DNA from: Micromonospora sp. NBC_00389
GTDB lineage: Bacteria > Actinomycetota > Actinomycetes > Mycobacteriales > Micromonosporaceae
Length of the DNA: 64,000 bases
Direction of reading: 5' to 3'
Assembly: GCF_036059255.1 (NCBI RefSeq)
Contig: NZ_CP107947.1
Span: 3,348,001 to 3,412,000 of the forward strand
Both the position numbers and the translations under genes were made by a program. Under the pieces are notes generated by a model that was given only the letters and a program-made list of their open reading frames with translations, was not told the DNA's origin and made no database searches. Positions 1-10,108 of this stretch are shown in pieces; position 1 is the first letter of the stretch; each line of letters opens with the position of its first letter.

Positions 1-217
1 ACTGCAGCTCTTCACCGAGCCGCTGGTCTTCGCCAACGGCAACATCACCGGTGGCGACCAGCGGGAGTTCCAGACGCTGGCCATGTACATGTACGAGCTC
101 GGCATCGAGAACCTGAACACGGCGGGGTACGGCGCCGCCGTGGCCTGGGCGATGTTCATCATGATCGCGCTGTTCTCGCTGCTCAACTTCCTGCTCGTCC
201 GCCGCTCGGTGAAGTGA
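1..217 (+). CDS. Carbohydrate ABC transporter permease, C-terminal end (CebF/MalF type, partial)
   Basis: Only the last 71 residues are in the window; the reading frame is open from base 2 and stops with TGA at 215-217. The visible part ends in a hydrophobic segment followed by a short basic tail (RRSVK), the usual end of a MalF-type inner-membrane permease. The second permease follows after 10 bp, and a GH1 beta-glucosidase and a LacI regulator come next, the order of Streptomyces cebEFG-bglC operons. It is therefore inferred to be one of two channel subunits of a cellobiose or cello-oligosaccharide importer; the binding protein should lie upstream, outside the window. Substrate cannot be read from the sequence. 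Confidence 0.85.
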   Translation, partial: LQLFTEPLVFANGNITGGDQREFQTLAMYMYELGIENLNTAGYGAAVAWAMFIMIALFSLLNFLLVRRSVK

Positions 218-227
218 GGAGACAGCC

Positions 228-1070
228 GTGAACTCCGCCTCCCAGCGCCTCTGGCGCACCAGCCCGCTGACCTACTGCGCACTCGTGCTCGCGGTGCTCT
301 TCTCGATCTATCCCTTCTACTACATGATCGTCATCGCCACCCGCAGCCTGGACGCCATCAACGACGTGCCGCCGCCGATGACGCCCGGCGACTCGTTCGG
401 CGACAACTTCGGCCGGGTGCTCGACAACGACGCGGCGAACTTCGTCACCGGCCTGATCAACTCGCTGATCGTCTCGTCGGTGGTCACCCTCTCCGTGGTG
501 ATCACCGGGTCGCTGGCCGGCTTCGCGTTCGCCAAGCTGCGTTTCCGGGGCCGCAACGTCCTGCTGCTGTCGATCATCGTGACCATGATGATCCCCACCC
601 AGCTCGGTCTGATCCCGCTCTGGGGGATGATCCAGGATCTCGGCTGGTACGACACCCTCTACGCGGTGACCGTGCCGTTCCTGGTCAGCGCGTTCGGCGT
701 GTTCATGATGCGGCAGTACGCCAGCCAGGCGGTCTCCGACGAGCTGATCGAGGCCGGCCGGGTCGACGGGGCCAACACGTTCCGGATCTACTGGAACATC
801 GTGCTGCCGGCGCTGCGGCCCGCCGCAGCCGTGCTCGGCCTGCTCACCTTCATGGAGACGTGGAACTCCTACCTGTGGCCGTACGCGGTGCTCACCCCGG
901 AGAACCCCACCCTGCAGGTGTCGCTGGCGTTCCTGTCGTACGCCTACTACACCGACTACTCCCAGGTGTTCGCCGCCACGGCGATCGGTACCGTACCGCT
1001 GGTCATCGTGTTCATCGTGTTCGGCCGCCAGATCATCGGCGGGATCATGGAAGGTGCCGTCAAGTCGTGA
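228..1070 (+). CDS. Carbohydrate ABC transporter permease (CebG/MalG type)
   Basis: 280-aa integral membrane permease of the MalG family with about six transmembrane segments; the first is at residues 15-37. The cytoplasmic EAA loop that contacts the ATPase is visible ([15 protein letters not shown]). It starts at GTG 228 with an AGGAGA ribosome-binding site in the end of the preceding permease gene. The gene is 10 bp behind the first permease, and its TGA overlaps the GTG of the GH1 gene by 4 bp, so the three are translationally coupled. Such importers normally share a distant MsiK-like ATPase, and none is present here. Family assignment is firm; cellobiose specificity is inferred from neighbours. 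Confidence 0.92.
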   Translation: MNSASQRLWRTSPLTYCALVLAVLFSIYPFYYMIVIATRSLDAINDVPPPMTPGDSFGDNFGRVLDNDAANFVTGLINSLIVSSVVTLSVVITGSLAGFAFAKLRFRGRNVLLLSIIVTMMIPTQLGLIPLWGMIQDLGWYDTLYAVTVPFLVSAFGVFMMRQYASQAVSDELIEAGRVDGANTFRIYWNIVLPALRPAAAVLGLLTFMETWNSYLWPYAVLTPENPTLQVSLAFLSYAYYTDYSQVFAATAIGTVPLVIVFIVFGRQIIGGIMEGAVKS

Positions 1071-2500
1071 GCAACCCCGCCAGCCCGCCCGCCGTCGGCG
1101 TCCTCGACGAGCGCCCCGGGCTGACCTTTCCGCCCGGCTTCCTGTGGGGGGCCGCGACCGCGGCGTACCAGATCGAGGGGGCGGCGGCCGAGGACGGCCG
1201 TACCCCGTCGATCTGGGACACCTTCAGCCACACCGACGGCCGGGTGCTCGCCGGGCACACCGGCGACGTGGCCTGCGACCACTACCACCGGCTCGGCGGC
1301 GACGTCGCGCTGATGGCCGAGCTGGGCCTGAAGTCGTACCGTTTCTCGGTCTCCTGGCCCCGGGTACAGCCCGGCGGCACCGGCGCCGCCAACCCGCAGG
1401 GCCTGGACTTCTACCGGCGGCTCGTCGACGAGCTGCTGGCGCACGACATCGAGCCGTGGCTCACCCTCTACCACTGGGACCTGCCGCAGCCGCTGGAGGA
1501 CGCCGGCGGCTGGCCGGCCCGGGACACCGCCGCCCGCTTCGCCGACTACACGACGCTGGTCGCCGACGCGCTCGGCGACCGGGTGCGCTACTGGACCACG
1601 CTGAACGAGCCGTGGTGCTCGGCGTTCCTCGGCTACGGCTCCGGCGTGCACGCCCCCGGCCGCTCCGACGGCGCGGACGCCGTCCGCGCCGGACACCACC
1701 TGATGCTCGGGCACGGCCTGGCCGTGCAGGCGCTGCGGACCGCCCGGCCCAGCGCCGAGGTGGGCGTGACGGTCAACCTGTACCCGGTCGACCCGGCCAG
1801 CGACGCCCCCGCCGACGTGGACGCGGCCCGGCGGATCGACGCGCTGGCCAACCGGTTCTTCCTCGACCCGCTGCTGCGCGGGTCGTACCCGGCGGACCTG
1901 GTGGCCGACCTGAGCACGGTGACCGACTTCGACCACGTGCGCGACGGGGACCTGGCGACCATCTCCACGCCACTGGAGGTGGTCGGGGTCAACTACTACA
2001 GCCGGCACGTGGTCGCCGCCCCGGTCGAGGGCGCCGAGCCGGAGCCGTACTGGCGGGCACCCTCCTGCTGGCCGGGTAGCGAGGACGTCCGGTTCGTCAC
2101 GCGCGGCGTCCCGGTCACCGACATGAACTGGGAGATCGACGCCCCGGGCCTGACCGAGACGTTGCGCCGGGTGCACGACGAGTACACCGACCTGCCGCTC
2201 TACGTCACCGAGAACGGCTCCGCGTTCGTCGACACGGTGGTCGACGGGCAGGTCGACGACGTCGACCGGCTGGCCTACTTCGACGCCCACCTGCGCGCCG
2301 CGCACGAAGCGATCAACGCCGGGGTGCCCCTGCGCGGATACTTCGCCTGGTCGCTGATGGATAATTTCGAATGGGCCTGGGGTTACACCAAGCGGTTCGG
2401 CATGATCCATGTCGACTACGACAGCCAGGTCCGCATCCCCAAGTCCAGTGCCAGGTGGTACGCCTCGGTGATCCGACGCAACGGTCTGGCCGCACAATAG
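1067..2500 (+). CDS. GH1 family beta-glucosidase (BglC type)
   Basis: 477-aa cytoplasmic glycoside hydrolase of family 1 without a signal peptide, the normal length for bacterial beta-glucosidases. The N-terminal family signature [15 protein letters not shown] is present. The acid/base Glu is E181 in TLNEPW and the nucleophile is E382 in YVTENG. The chosen start is GTG 1067, giving a 4-bp overlap with the permease stop; a longer upstream reading frame lies inside the permease gene and is rejected. Expected reaction: hydrolysis of imported cellobiose or cello-oligosaccharides to glucose. The coupling to two sugar permeases and a following LacI regulator matches bglC of Streptomyces and Thermobifida. 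Confidence 0.95.
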   Translation: MSNPASPPAVGVLDERPGLTFPPGFLWGAATAAYQIEGAAAEDGRTPSIWDTFSHTDGRVLAGHTGDVACDHYHRLGGDVALMAELGLKSYRFSVSWPRVQPGGTGAANPQGLDFYRRLVDELLAHDIEPWLTLYHWDLPQPLEDAGGWPARDTAARFADYTTLVADALGDRVRYWTTLNEPWCSAFLGYGSGVHAPGRSDGADAVRAGHHLMLGHGLAVQALRTARPSAEVGVTVNLYPVDPASDAPADVDAARRIDALANRFFLDPLLRGSYPADLVADLSTVTDFDHVRDGDLATISTPLEVVGVNYYSRHVVAAPVEGAEPEPYWRAPSCWPGSEDVRFVTRGVPVTDMNWEIDAPGLTETLRRVHDEYTDLPLYVTENGSAFVDTVVDGQVDDVDRLAYFDAHLRAAHEAINAGVPLRGYFAWSLMDNFEWAWGYTKRFGMIHVDYDSQVRIPKSSARWYASVIRRNGLAAQ

Positions 2501-2582
2501 GCTCGGGCCAGCCATCAGGGCGGTCCTGGTGTCCACCTCCCGCAGGTGGCACCGGGTCCGCCCGCCGTCGGAGGAGCAGACG

Positions 2583-3629
2583 ATGACAACGCAGCGCACC
2601 CGGTCGCTCGGGCGCCCGACCCTCGATGCGGTCGCGGCGCGCGCCGGCGTCGGGCGGGGCACGGTCTCCCGCGTGGTCAACGGCTCGCCCCAGGTCAGCC
2701 CGGAGGCCCGGGCCGCGGTCCAGCAGGCCATCGCCGAGCTGGGGTACGTGCCGAACCGGGCCGCCCGCGCGCTGGTCACCCAGCGGACCGACTCCGTCGC
2801 GCTGGTGGTGTCCGAATCCGGTGATCGGGTCTTCACCGAGCCGTTCTTCGCCGGCATCGTGCGGGGGATCAGCTCCGCGCTGTTGGAGACGCCGATGCAG
2901 CTCTGGCTGGCCATGGCCCAGTCGCCGGTGGAGCGGGAGCGGGTCGAGCACCACCTGACCAACCAGCACGTCGACGGCGTACTGCTGCTGTCGTTGCACG
3001 ACTCCGACCCGTTGCCGACCCTGCTGGAGGAGCGCGGCCTGCCCGCCGTCCTCGGCGGCCGGCCCGCCCGGATGCTGCAACCGGGCGCCCAGGCGGCCTG
3101 GTTCGTCGACGTGGACAACGTTGGCGGCGCCCGGCAGGCGGTGGAGTACCTGGCCGGCCGGGGGCGGCGCCGGATCGCCACCATCGCCGGGCCGCAGGAC
3201 ATGGGCGCCGGCCTGGCCCGGTTGGCCGGCTACACCGAGGCTGTCAAGGCCACCGGGGCCGGCGTCAACCCCGACCTGATCGCGTACGGCGACTTCAGCG
3301 AGGGCAGCGGCGCGGCCGGCATGCGGCGGCTGCTGGATGCCTGCCCGGACCTGGACGCGGTCTTCGTCGCCTCCGACCTGATGGCGTTCGGCGCGCTGCG
3401 TACCCTGCGCGAGGCCGGCCGGCGGGTGCCCGAGGACGTCGCGGTGATCGGCTTCGACGACGCGCCGATCTCCCGGCAGGCGGATCCGCCGCTGACCACG
3501 GTCTTCCAGCCGGTGGAGGAGATGGGCCGGCAGATGGCGCGACTGCTGGTCGCCCGCATCCGAGGCGACGACCTCCCCGCCCCCCACATCCTCCTGGACA
3601 CCCAACTAGTCCACCGCGCCTCCGCCTAA
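2583..3629 (+). CDS. LacI-family transcriptional regulator (CebR/CelR-like)
   Basis: 348-aa LacI-type repressor. An N-terminal HTH (residues about 10-35, TLDAVAARAGVGRGTVSRVVNG) and hinge are followed by a periplasmic-binding-protein-like ligand domain (LxxLxxRGLPAVLGGRP, FDDAPISR, PPLTTVFQP). ATG 2583 is chosen because GGAGGAGCAG precedes it; a GTG 54 bp upstream has no ribosome-binding site. It lies 82 bp after the beta-glucosidase gene in the same direction. In Streptomyces and Thermobifida such proteins bind TGGGAGCGCTCCCA and are released by cellobiose; a close match to that site lies in front of the GH9 gene at 11.7 kb. The link between the two is inference. Confidence 0.9.
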   Translation: MTTQRTRSLGRPTLDAVAARAGVGRGTVSRVVNGSPQVSPEARAAVQQAIAELGYVPNRAARALVTQRTDSVALVVSESGDRVFTEPFFAGIVRGISSALLETPMQLWLAMAQSPVERERVEHHLTNQHVDGVLLLSLHDSDPLPTLLEERGLPAVLGGRPARMLQPGAQAAWFVDVDNVGGARQAVEYLAGRGRRRIATIAGPQDMGAGLARLAGYTEAVKATGAGVNPDLIAYGDFSEGSGAAGMRRLLDACPDLDAVFVASDLMAFGALRTLREAGRRVPEDVAVIGFDDAPISRQADPPLTTVFQPVEEMGRQMARLLVARIRGDDLPAPHILLDTQLVHRASA

Positions 3630-3678
3630 CCCCCCGGCCTCCCCGCTCGCGCCCCTCGCGCCCGCGCCCCCTCGCGGC

Positions 3679-3737
3679 GTGATCATGAGGTTGACGGGGA
3701 CAATTCGGGCACGATGCACCGCTAACATCATGATCAC
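3679..3737. repeat. Intergenic palindromic repeat, GTGATCATGA arms
   Basis: Perfect 10-bp inverted arms (GTGATCATGA at 3679-3688 and its complement at 3728-3737) enclose 39 bp including ttgacggggacaattcgg. The layout resembles REP-like palindromic units between genes. It lies 50 bp after the LacI gene and could act as a transcription terminator or an interspersed repeat. Confidence 0.6.
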
Positions 3738-3753
3738 CGGGTGAAGCGCGCGC

Positions 3754-3829
3754 ATGATCGCGCTCGATCCTGGATGTAGTGGTGTTGGGCTTGGGCGAGG
3801 GGACTACATCCTGGATCGAGCGCGATCAT
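3754..3829. repeat. Long inverted repeat (27-bp arms, 26 matching)
   Basis: Arms 3754-3780 and 3803-3829 are complementary with one mismatch; both carry GATCGCGCTCGATC-like sequence and the loop is 22 nt. It lies between the + strand LacI gene and the - strand acyl-CoA dehydrogenase gene, so it may serve as a bidirectional terminator. The exactness of the arms also fits an interspersed mobile palindrome. Confidence 0.75.
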
Positions 3830-3833
3830 CGGG

Positions 3834-3873
3834 TGCGGGGTGCGGGGTGCGGGGTGCGGGGTGCGGGGTGCGG
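3834..3873. repeat. 7-bp tandem repeat (TGCGGGG, about 5.7 copies)
   Basis: Five perfect copies of TGCGGGG at 3834-3868 and a partial sixth copy, immediately after the long palindrome and 12 bp from the stop codon of the acyl-CoA dehydrogenase gene. It is a G-run array with quadruplex potential on the + strand, and copy number is likely variable between strains. Confidence 0.85.
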
Positions 3874-3885
3874 TGGGTGGCGTGG

Positions 3886-5105
<1,220 letters not shown>

Positions 5106-5106
<1 letters not shown>

Positions 5107-6185
5107 CACCGCTCCCTGGCGGCGGTCAGCCCGTGTTCGACCAGCGGTGCCACCATGTCGCCGATCCGGTCGAAGCCCTCGCCGAGCGTCTGCCCGAGCG
5201 TGTGGCGGTAGTGGATGCCCTCGCAGATGACCGCGAGCTTGAAACAGCCGAGTGCCACGTGCCAGTGCAGCGGCCCGACGTCGACGTCGCTGCGCCCGGC
5301 GTACCGGTCGATCAACTCGGCGCCGGTGGGGAAGCCGGCGCGCGGGCCGAGCCCGTCGGCGACCGGATTGCCGGCGGTCGTCTCGCTGTCGCCCAGCACG
5401 TTCCAGTACGTCAGTAGCAGCCCCAGGTCGGCGAGCGGGTCGCCGAGGGTGGCCATCTCCCAGTCGAGCACCGCGTGCACTGCCACCGGGTCGGCCGAGG
5501 CGAGGAGATTGTCCAGCCGGTAGTCGCCGTGCACGATCCGGCCCGCGTTCGCACCCTCGGGCGCGGTCGCCGCGAGCAGGTCGCGCAGCTCGTCGATGCC
5601 GGGCAGTGGGCGGCTGCGCGAGCGGTCGAGCTGCCCGGCCCAGCGGCGGACCTGCCGGGCCAGGTAGCCCTCGGGACGGCCGAAGTCGCTCAGCCCGACC
5701 GCGGCCGGCTCGACGGTGTGCAGCGCGGCCAGGGTGTCCATCATCGCCATTGCGAGGGCCCGGCGTCGCTCGTCGCCCAGCGGGTCGGTCTGGTGGCGGT
5801 TGCGGAACACCTCGCCGGGCATTCGCTCCATCAGGTAGAACGGCGCGCCGAGCACCTCCGGGTCGGTGCAGAGCAGCAACGCACCCGGCACCGGCACATC
5901 GGTCGGCGCCAGTGCCGAGATGACCCGGAACTCGCGGGCCATGTCGTGGGCGGTCGCCAGCACGTGCCCCAGCGGCGGCCGGCGCAGCACGACCTCTCGG
6001 TCGCCGAGGCGTAGCAGGTACGTGAGGTTGGACTTGCCGCCCGCGATCAGTTGGGCCCGCAGCGGGCCGACGGCCAACTCGGGGCGGTGCTCTGCCAGAT
6101 AGTCGGCGAGCCGGGCCAGGTCCAGCCCGGCGGGCGAGGCCGGAACGGCTCCCGGCCGGATCGCATCGACGGCCGGATCGGTCAT
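5106..6185 (-). CDS. APH-family phosphotransferase (possible hydroxyacyl-CoA kinase)
   Basis: 359-aa kinase of the aminoglycoside phosphotransferase/choline kinase fold. The nucleotide-binding lobe ([20 protein letters not shown]) is followed by the catalytic loop [10 protein letters not shown] and the metal-binding [18 protein letters not shown] 6185 is chosen at [11 protein letters not shown]; the frame remains open for 29 more codons but lacks a start with better support. Its last base is shared with the start of the acyl-CoA dehydrogenase gene, so the two proteins are made together. Fused versions (human ACAD10/11) and the LvaA/LvaC pair process 4-hydroxyacyl-CoA, so a role in hydroxy-fatty-acid catabolism is more likely than drug resistance. 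Confidence 0.88.
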
Positions 6186-6331
6186 CCGACTAGTTGATGG
6201 CAGCCGGCTCACGTTGTCAAGGTCGGATTTTGCCCTCGGGACATGCCTCTGCAACAGGGACGAAATGGTCACGGACCAGGCTGGGACCAGCCCTGCCGGC
6301 CGCTGCCGGCCCGCCGAGCGGAGGGACAGAC

Positions 6332-7036
6332 ATGTTGCTGCGAGTTCGGGTCACCCTGCCGGACCGTCCGGGCACCCTCGGCCAGGTCGCCCGCACGCTG
6401 GGCGTATCCGGCGCGGACATCGTCCAGGTGGTGGTCCTGGAGCGGCTCGGCGGGCGCGCGGTGGACGACTTCACGGTGGTCTGGCCGGGCGCGGCCCGGG
6501 TGGAGCGGCTGCTGGCCGGCCTCGCGGCGATTCCGGGCGTCCGGGTGGACGGTGTGTGGCGGGCGATCGGCGCGCCCACCACCACCGGCCAGGACGCGGA
6601 GTTGCTGGCCCAGGTCGCGGCGAACCCCGCCGACGGGCTGGCCACCCTGGTCGACGCGGTACCCGGGCTGCTGGCGGCCGACTGGGCCGTTGCCGCCGTG
6701 GTGCCGCTGGACTGGGCGTCGCGGACCGGAGGCACCGGCGGGGCGACCGTCGAGCACGCCAGCTGGCGGGCTCCCGTACCGCTGCGGCTGCCGGAGGTGA
6801 CCCCGCTGCGCGGCCGGTCGGTGACCACGCCCGACGGCACGCACCACGCGATCACGCCGTTCGGCCGGGCCGGCCTGGTGCTGGTGGTGGCCCGTGAGCA
6901 CAGCGACACCCTCTCCGCCGCCGCGTTCCACAGCACCGAGGTGGACCGGCTCACCCAGCTCGTCCGGGCCAGCGCGGTGATCCTCGGTGACCGGCTGGAC
7001 CTGGTCGGTGCGCCTCCGGTGGTCGCTGGCCCCTGA
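6332..7036 (+). CDS. ACT-domain protein
   Basis: 234-aa soluble protein. Residues 1-70 form an ACT domain (VRVTLPDRPGTLGQVARTLG followed by GADIVQVVVLE), a fold that usually binds small ligands such as amino acids. The remaining 160 residues contain a domain I do not recognise, with a GAF-like look (FGRAGLVLVVAREHSDTLS). ATG 6332 follows GGAGGGACAGAC; an upstream in-frame ATG lies in the divergent promoter region. The next gene, 89 bp downstream, also begins with an ACT domain, so the pair probably senses a common metabolite. Function beyond ligand binding is unknown. Confidence 0.8.
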   Translation: MLLRVRVTLPDRPGTLGQVARTLGVSGADIVQVVVLERLGGRAVDDFTVVWPGAARVERLLAGLAAIPGVRVDGVWRAIGAPTTTGQDAELLAQVAANPADGLATLVDAVPGLLAADWAVAAVVPLDWASRTGGTGGATVEHASWRAPVPLRLPEVTPLRGRSVTTPDGTHHAITPFGRAGLVLVVAREHSDTLSAAAFHSTEVDRLTQLVRASAVILGDRLDLVGAPPVVAGP

Positions 7037-7125
7037 GTGACCCGAGGAGTTCCCGGGACGTCACCGGCGAGCAACCGGCCGGCAACAGCCGGAGGCGAGG
7101 CTCATACCGGGGAAGGGAGCCAACC

Positions 7126-8202
7126 ATGACGTTGTGGCGGATTCGAGCCACCGTGGACGACCGACCGGGGTACCTGTCGGTTCTCACGGCGAGCCTCGCG
7201 CTGCGCGGGGTCAACATCCTCACCGTGCAGGTGCAACCCACCGAGCACGGCGCGGTGGACGATTTCCTGGTCGACGCGCCGGACGCGCTCGACGAGGCCG
7301 AACTGATCGCCGCCGTCGAGCGGGGTCGGGGCCGGGACTGCTGGGTGGCGCGCAGCGAGGCGCGCGGCCTGGCCGACCAGCCCACCCGGGTGCTCGGGCT
7401 GGCCAACCGGCTGGTGCGCGACCCGGACGCGACGGGCGAGGCGCTGCGTACCCTGCTCGGCGCGGATTCGGTCAGCTGGCGGCCCGCGTCGATCGGCCTC
7501 GACCGGGGGATCGTCGGCGCCAGCATGCTGCTGGCCGACCCGGCGGGCGGCTCGTTCGCGCTGCGACGGGCCGCGCCCGCCTTCACTCCGGCGGAGTACG
7601 CGCGGGCGCAGGCTCTGGTCGAGCTGGCCGCCACGGTGGCGCGCCGGGCCGCCGAACAGGTCACCCTGGTGCTGCCTGACGGTGCCGAGCTGACCGTCCG
7701 GCCGGCCTGCGCGGATGACGTGGCGGGCGTGCTGGAGCTGCACGAGGGTTGCTCAGCGCGCAGCCGGCACCGGCGCTACCTGGGCGGGGCGGCGCTGCCG
7801 CAGCCGGCCCGACTGCGCCGGCTGCTGGAGCCGAGCCGAGGGCTGACCCTGATCGCCTCGGCACCGGCCTCCGACGGTGTGGCGGAGTCGGTGGTCGCGA
7901 TGGCGAACCTGCTCGGCGAGGGCGACGAGGCCGAGGTGGCGCTGCTGGTACGCGACGACTGGCAGCGGCGGGGGCTGGGCTCGGCGCTGCTGCGCCGGCT
8001 GGTCGGGCACGCCGACCGGGCCGGGTACGCGGCGTTGCTGCTGCACGTCCAGGCCGAGAACACCCCGATGCTGCGGACCCTGCGCCGGCTGGATCGGCCC
8101 AGCGTTGGCGAGCGTGACGGTGCCCTGCTCACCCTCACCGTTCCACTCGCCGTCCCCGCTCCGGTGGAGAGGAAGGGCACCTTCCTGACGCCCGGGGCAT
8201 AG
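7126..8202 (+). CDS. ACT domain - GNAT acetyltransferase fusion
   Basis: 358-aa protein with an N-terminal ACT domain (residues 1-70, RATVDDRPGYLSVLTASLA, RGVNILTVQV), a middle region homologous in style to the preceding protein, and a C-terminal GNAT domain (residues about 185-330). The acetyl-CoA loop is RDDWQRRGLGSALLRRL. This layout suggests an acetyltransferase whose activity is controlled by an amino acid or other small ligand. It follows the other ACT gene by 89 bp, with GGGAAGGGAG before its ATG, and ends at a convergent terminator. The acceptor (protein lysine or small molecule) cannot be told. Confidence 0.85.
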   Translation: MTLWRIRATVDDRPGYLSVLTASLALRGVNILTVQVQPTEHGAVDDFLVDAPDALDEAELIAAVERGRGRDCWVARSEARGLADQPTRVLGLANRLVRDPDATGEALRTLLGADSVSWRPASIGLDRGIVGASMLLADPAGGSFALRRAAPAFTPAEYARAQALVELAATVARRAAEQVTLVLPDGAELTVRPACADDVAGVLELHEGCSARSRHRRYLGGAALPQPARLRRLLEPSRGLTLIASAPASDGVAESVVAMANLLGEGDEAEVALLVRDDWQRRGLGSALLRRLVGHADRAGYAALLLHVQAENTPMLRTLRRLDRPSVGERDGALLTLTVPLAVPAPVERKGTFLTPGA

Positions 8203-8230
8203 CAGGAACTCCGCCAGCGCGGTGTCGAGC

Positions 8231-8259
8231 GGGCCCCCTGCCGTGCCGCCAGGGGGCCC
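8231..8259. terminator. Bidirectional terminator hairpin
   Basis: Perfect 10-bp GGGCCCCCTG stem with a 9-nt loop in the 72-bp gap between the convergent ACT-GNAT and aldehyde dehydrogenase genes. Confidence 0.8.
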
Positions 8260-8274
8260 TTCCGCACACCTCGA

Positions 8275-9840
8275 TCAGGTGGTGGGGTAGCTGCTGTAGT
8301 CGGGGAAGTTGCCGTAGAGCCGGCTGTCGCCGCCGACGGTGACCGCCTGCACCAGCAGGTCGCCGCCGACGAACGCGCCCTTCCAGGAGGCGCCCCGGCC
8401 ACCGAACGCCTCGTCCCGGTCGCCGCGCGAGCGCGGCTTGTTGATGCCCACCTTGAACGCCTGGAGGTCCACCGCGAGCTTGCCGGCCTCGTCGGTGTCG
8501 TCGCAGGCCAGCGACGCGACCAGTGCGCCGTTGGAGGCGTTCATCGCGGCCAGCAGTTCGTCGGTGGTGTCGACCACGACGATCGTGTCGACCGGCCCGA
8601 ACGGCTCGGCGTGCATCAGCCGGGACCGGCCGGGCGGGGCGAGCAGCACCGACGGCGCCACGTACGCCGAGGTGTCCTGCTCGGGCAGGAACGGTGCGCC
8701 GGTCAGCTTGCCCCGGTGCAGCGGCACCGCGCCGCCGCGGACCGCCTCGTCGACCTTGCGATGCAGCTCGTCGGCCTTGGCGGCGCTGATCAGCGGCCCG
8801 AAGTCCAGCTCGGGCAGCGGGTCGCCGGGCCGCCAGGTCTCGTCCACGGCGAGCGGGTGGCCGAAGCGGACCGAGCGCACCACCGGCAGGTACATGTCGA
8901 GGAACTCGTCGACCAGGTCGCGCTGCACCACGAACCGGGGGTACGCGGTACAGCGCTGCTTGCCGTACTCGAAGCCCTTCTTCAGGTGCGTGGCGAGCAG
9001 GTCCCACTGGGAAAAGTTCCAGATGCCCCAGGCGTTGAGGCCCTCCTGCTCGATGAAGTGCCGCTTGTCGCTGTCGAGCAGCGCGGCGGCCACCTTGCCC
9101 CCGTTGGAGCGCCCGCCGACGAACGCCACCGCCCCGATCTCCGGCGCGCGGACCAGCACTTCGGACAGTTCCTCGCCGCCGCCGGAGACCAGCGTGGCGG
9201 GCAGCCCGGCCCGGCGCATCAGCGCGTGCGCGACGGTCAGGCAGACCGCGCCGCCCTGTGACGGGGTCTTGGCGATGACCGCGTTGCCGGCCAGCAGTTG
9301 GACCAACTCGGCGTGCACCAGGACGCTCATCGGGTAGTTCCACGACGCGATGTTGCTGACCGGGCCGGGGAGCGGTTCGCGGCCGTCGGCGAGCATCCGG
9401 TCGATCTCGCCTGCGTACCAGCGGACGCCGTCCAGCGCGCGGTCCACATCGGCGCAGGCCAGCCGCCACGGCTTGCCGATCTCCCAGACCAGCAGCAGCG
9501 CGAGCAGGTCGCGGTGGGCGGTGAGCGCGTCCAGCGCGTCAGTGACCCGGGATTTGCGCTCGGCGAGTGGGGTCTGGGCCCAGGCCCGGTGCGCGGCGGC
9601 GGCGTGCGCGACCGCGGCGCGGGCGGTGTCGGCGTCGAGTCGGGGCAGGTTGACCACGACGGTGTTGTCCACCGGGGTGCGGACCGGTGCGGGGCGGCCG
9701 ATGGCCCGCCAGTCGCCTTCGACCAGGTTGTGCAGGGTGGTGACGCCGTCGACCTCGGCGCCGAACGCCTCCGGGGTGGCGGCCACCGCGCGGGCGAGGA
9801 CGTCGGACCATGCGGTGCCCTCGGCGAGTCGTAGTGCCAT
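8275..9840 (-). CDS. Aldehyde dehydrogenase family protein
   Basis: 521-aa NAD(P)-dependent aldehyde dehydrogenase. Features in order: WNYPMSVLVHAELVQLLAGN (substrate/cofactor channel), KTPSQGG, FVGGRSNGG (nucleotide-binding turn), the general-base region IEQEGLNAWG, the nucleophile Cys in GKQRCTAYPRF, and a C-terminal MHAEPFGPVDT. The general-base region departs from the usual LELGGKNP, so this is a divergent branch. ATG 9840 has GAGGAG 6 nt away. The gene stands alone between a convergent terminator and a 268-bp gap, so no pathway can be deduced. Confidence 0.85.
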   Translation of the reverse strand: MALRLAEGTAWSDVLARAVAATPEAFGAEVDGVTTLHNLVEGDWRAIGRPAPVRTPVDNTVVVNLPRLDADTARAAVAHAAAAHRAWAQTPLAERKSRVTDALDALTAHRDLLALLLVWEIGKPWRLACADVDRALDGVRWYAGEIDRMLADGREPLPGPVSNIASWNYPMSVLVHAELVQLLAGNAVIAKTPSQGGAVCLTVAHALMRRAGLPATLVSGGGEELSEVLVRAPEIGAVAFVGGRSNGGKVAAALLDSDKRHFIEQEGLNAWGIWNFSQWDLLATHLKKGFEYGKQRCTAYPRFVVQRDLVDEFLDMYLPVVRSVRFGHPLAVDETWRPGDPLPELDFGPLISAAKADELHRKVDEAVRGGAVPLHRGKLTGAPFLPEQDTSAYVAPSVLLAPPGRSRLMHAEPFGPVDTIVVVDTTDELLAAMNASNGALVASLACDDTDEAGKLAVDLQAFKVGINKPRSRGDRDEAFGGRGASWKGAFVGGDLLVQAVTVGGDSRLYGNFPDYSSYPTT

Positions 9841-10108
9841 CGCGTTCTCCTCAGGGTTGTCCGGGGAGCGGCGGCGTCGATGGCACCACTGGTGACCGGT
9901 ACTGTCTCGCGCCGGGTAGCGGGTCAGCAACAGTACGTTTGTCTGGCTGGACACGGTCGCGTCCGCGCAGCCCGGCGGCTCGCTCGATGGCGAGCCGTCG
10001 GAGCTGCGCAGACACTCGCTAATAAATCAACGAACATCGATGATGTGACCTAGCCCCCGGGCGCCGTCGACCGGTTACCCGTCAGTACGGATCGACGGCG
10101 GGAGCGGA
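9841..10108. other. 268-bp gap before aldehyde dehydrogenase gene
   Basis: The gap carries the leader of the - strand aldehyde dehydrogenase gene and an AT-rich stretch at 10018-10045 with TAATAAATCAACG, the most AT-rich segment nearby. A 9-bp inverted repeat (CGCCGTCGA at 10062-10070 and 10092-10100, 21-nt loop) may be a weak terminator for the gene upstream on the - strand. No open frame of interest. Confidence 0.5.

Noticed and set aside
3734..3885. Coding region over the palindromes and TGCGGGG array
   Set aside because: The frames there translate the repeat itself and have no conserved features.
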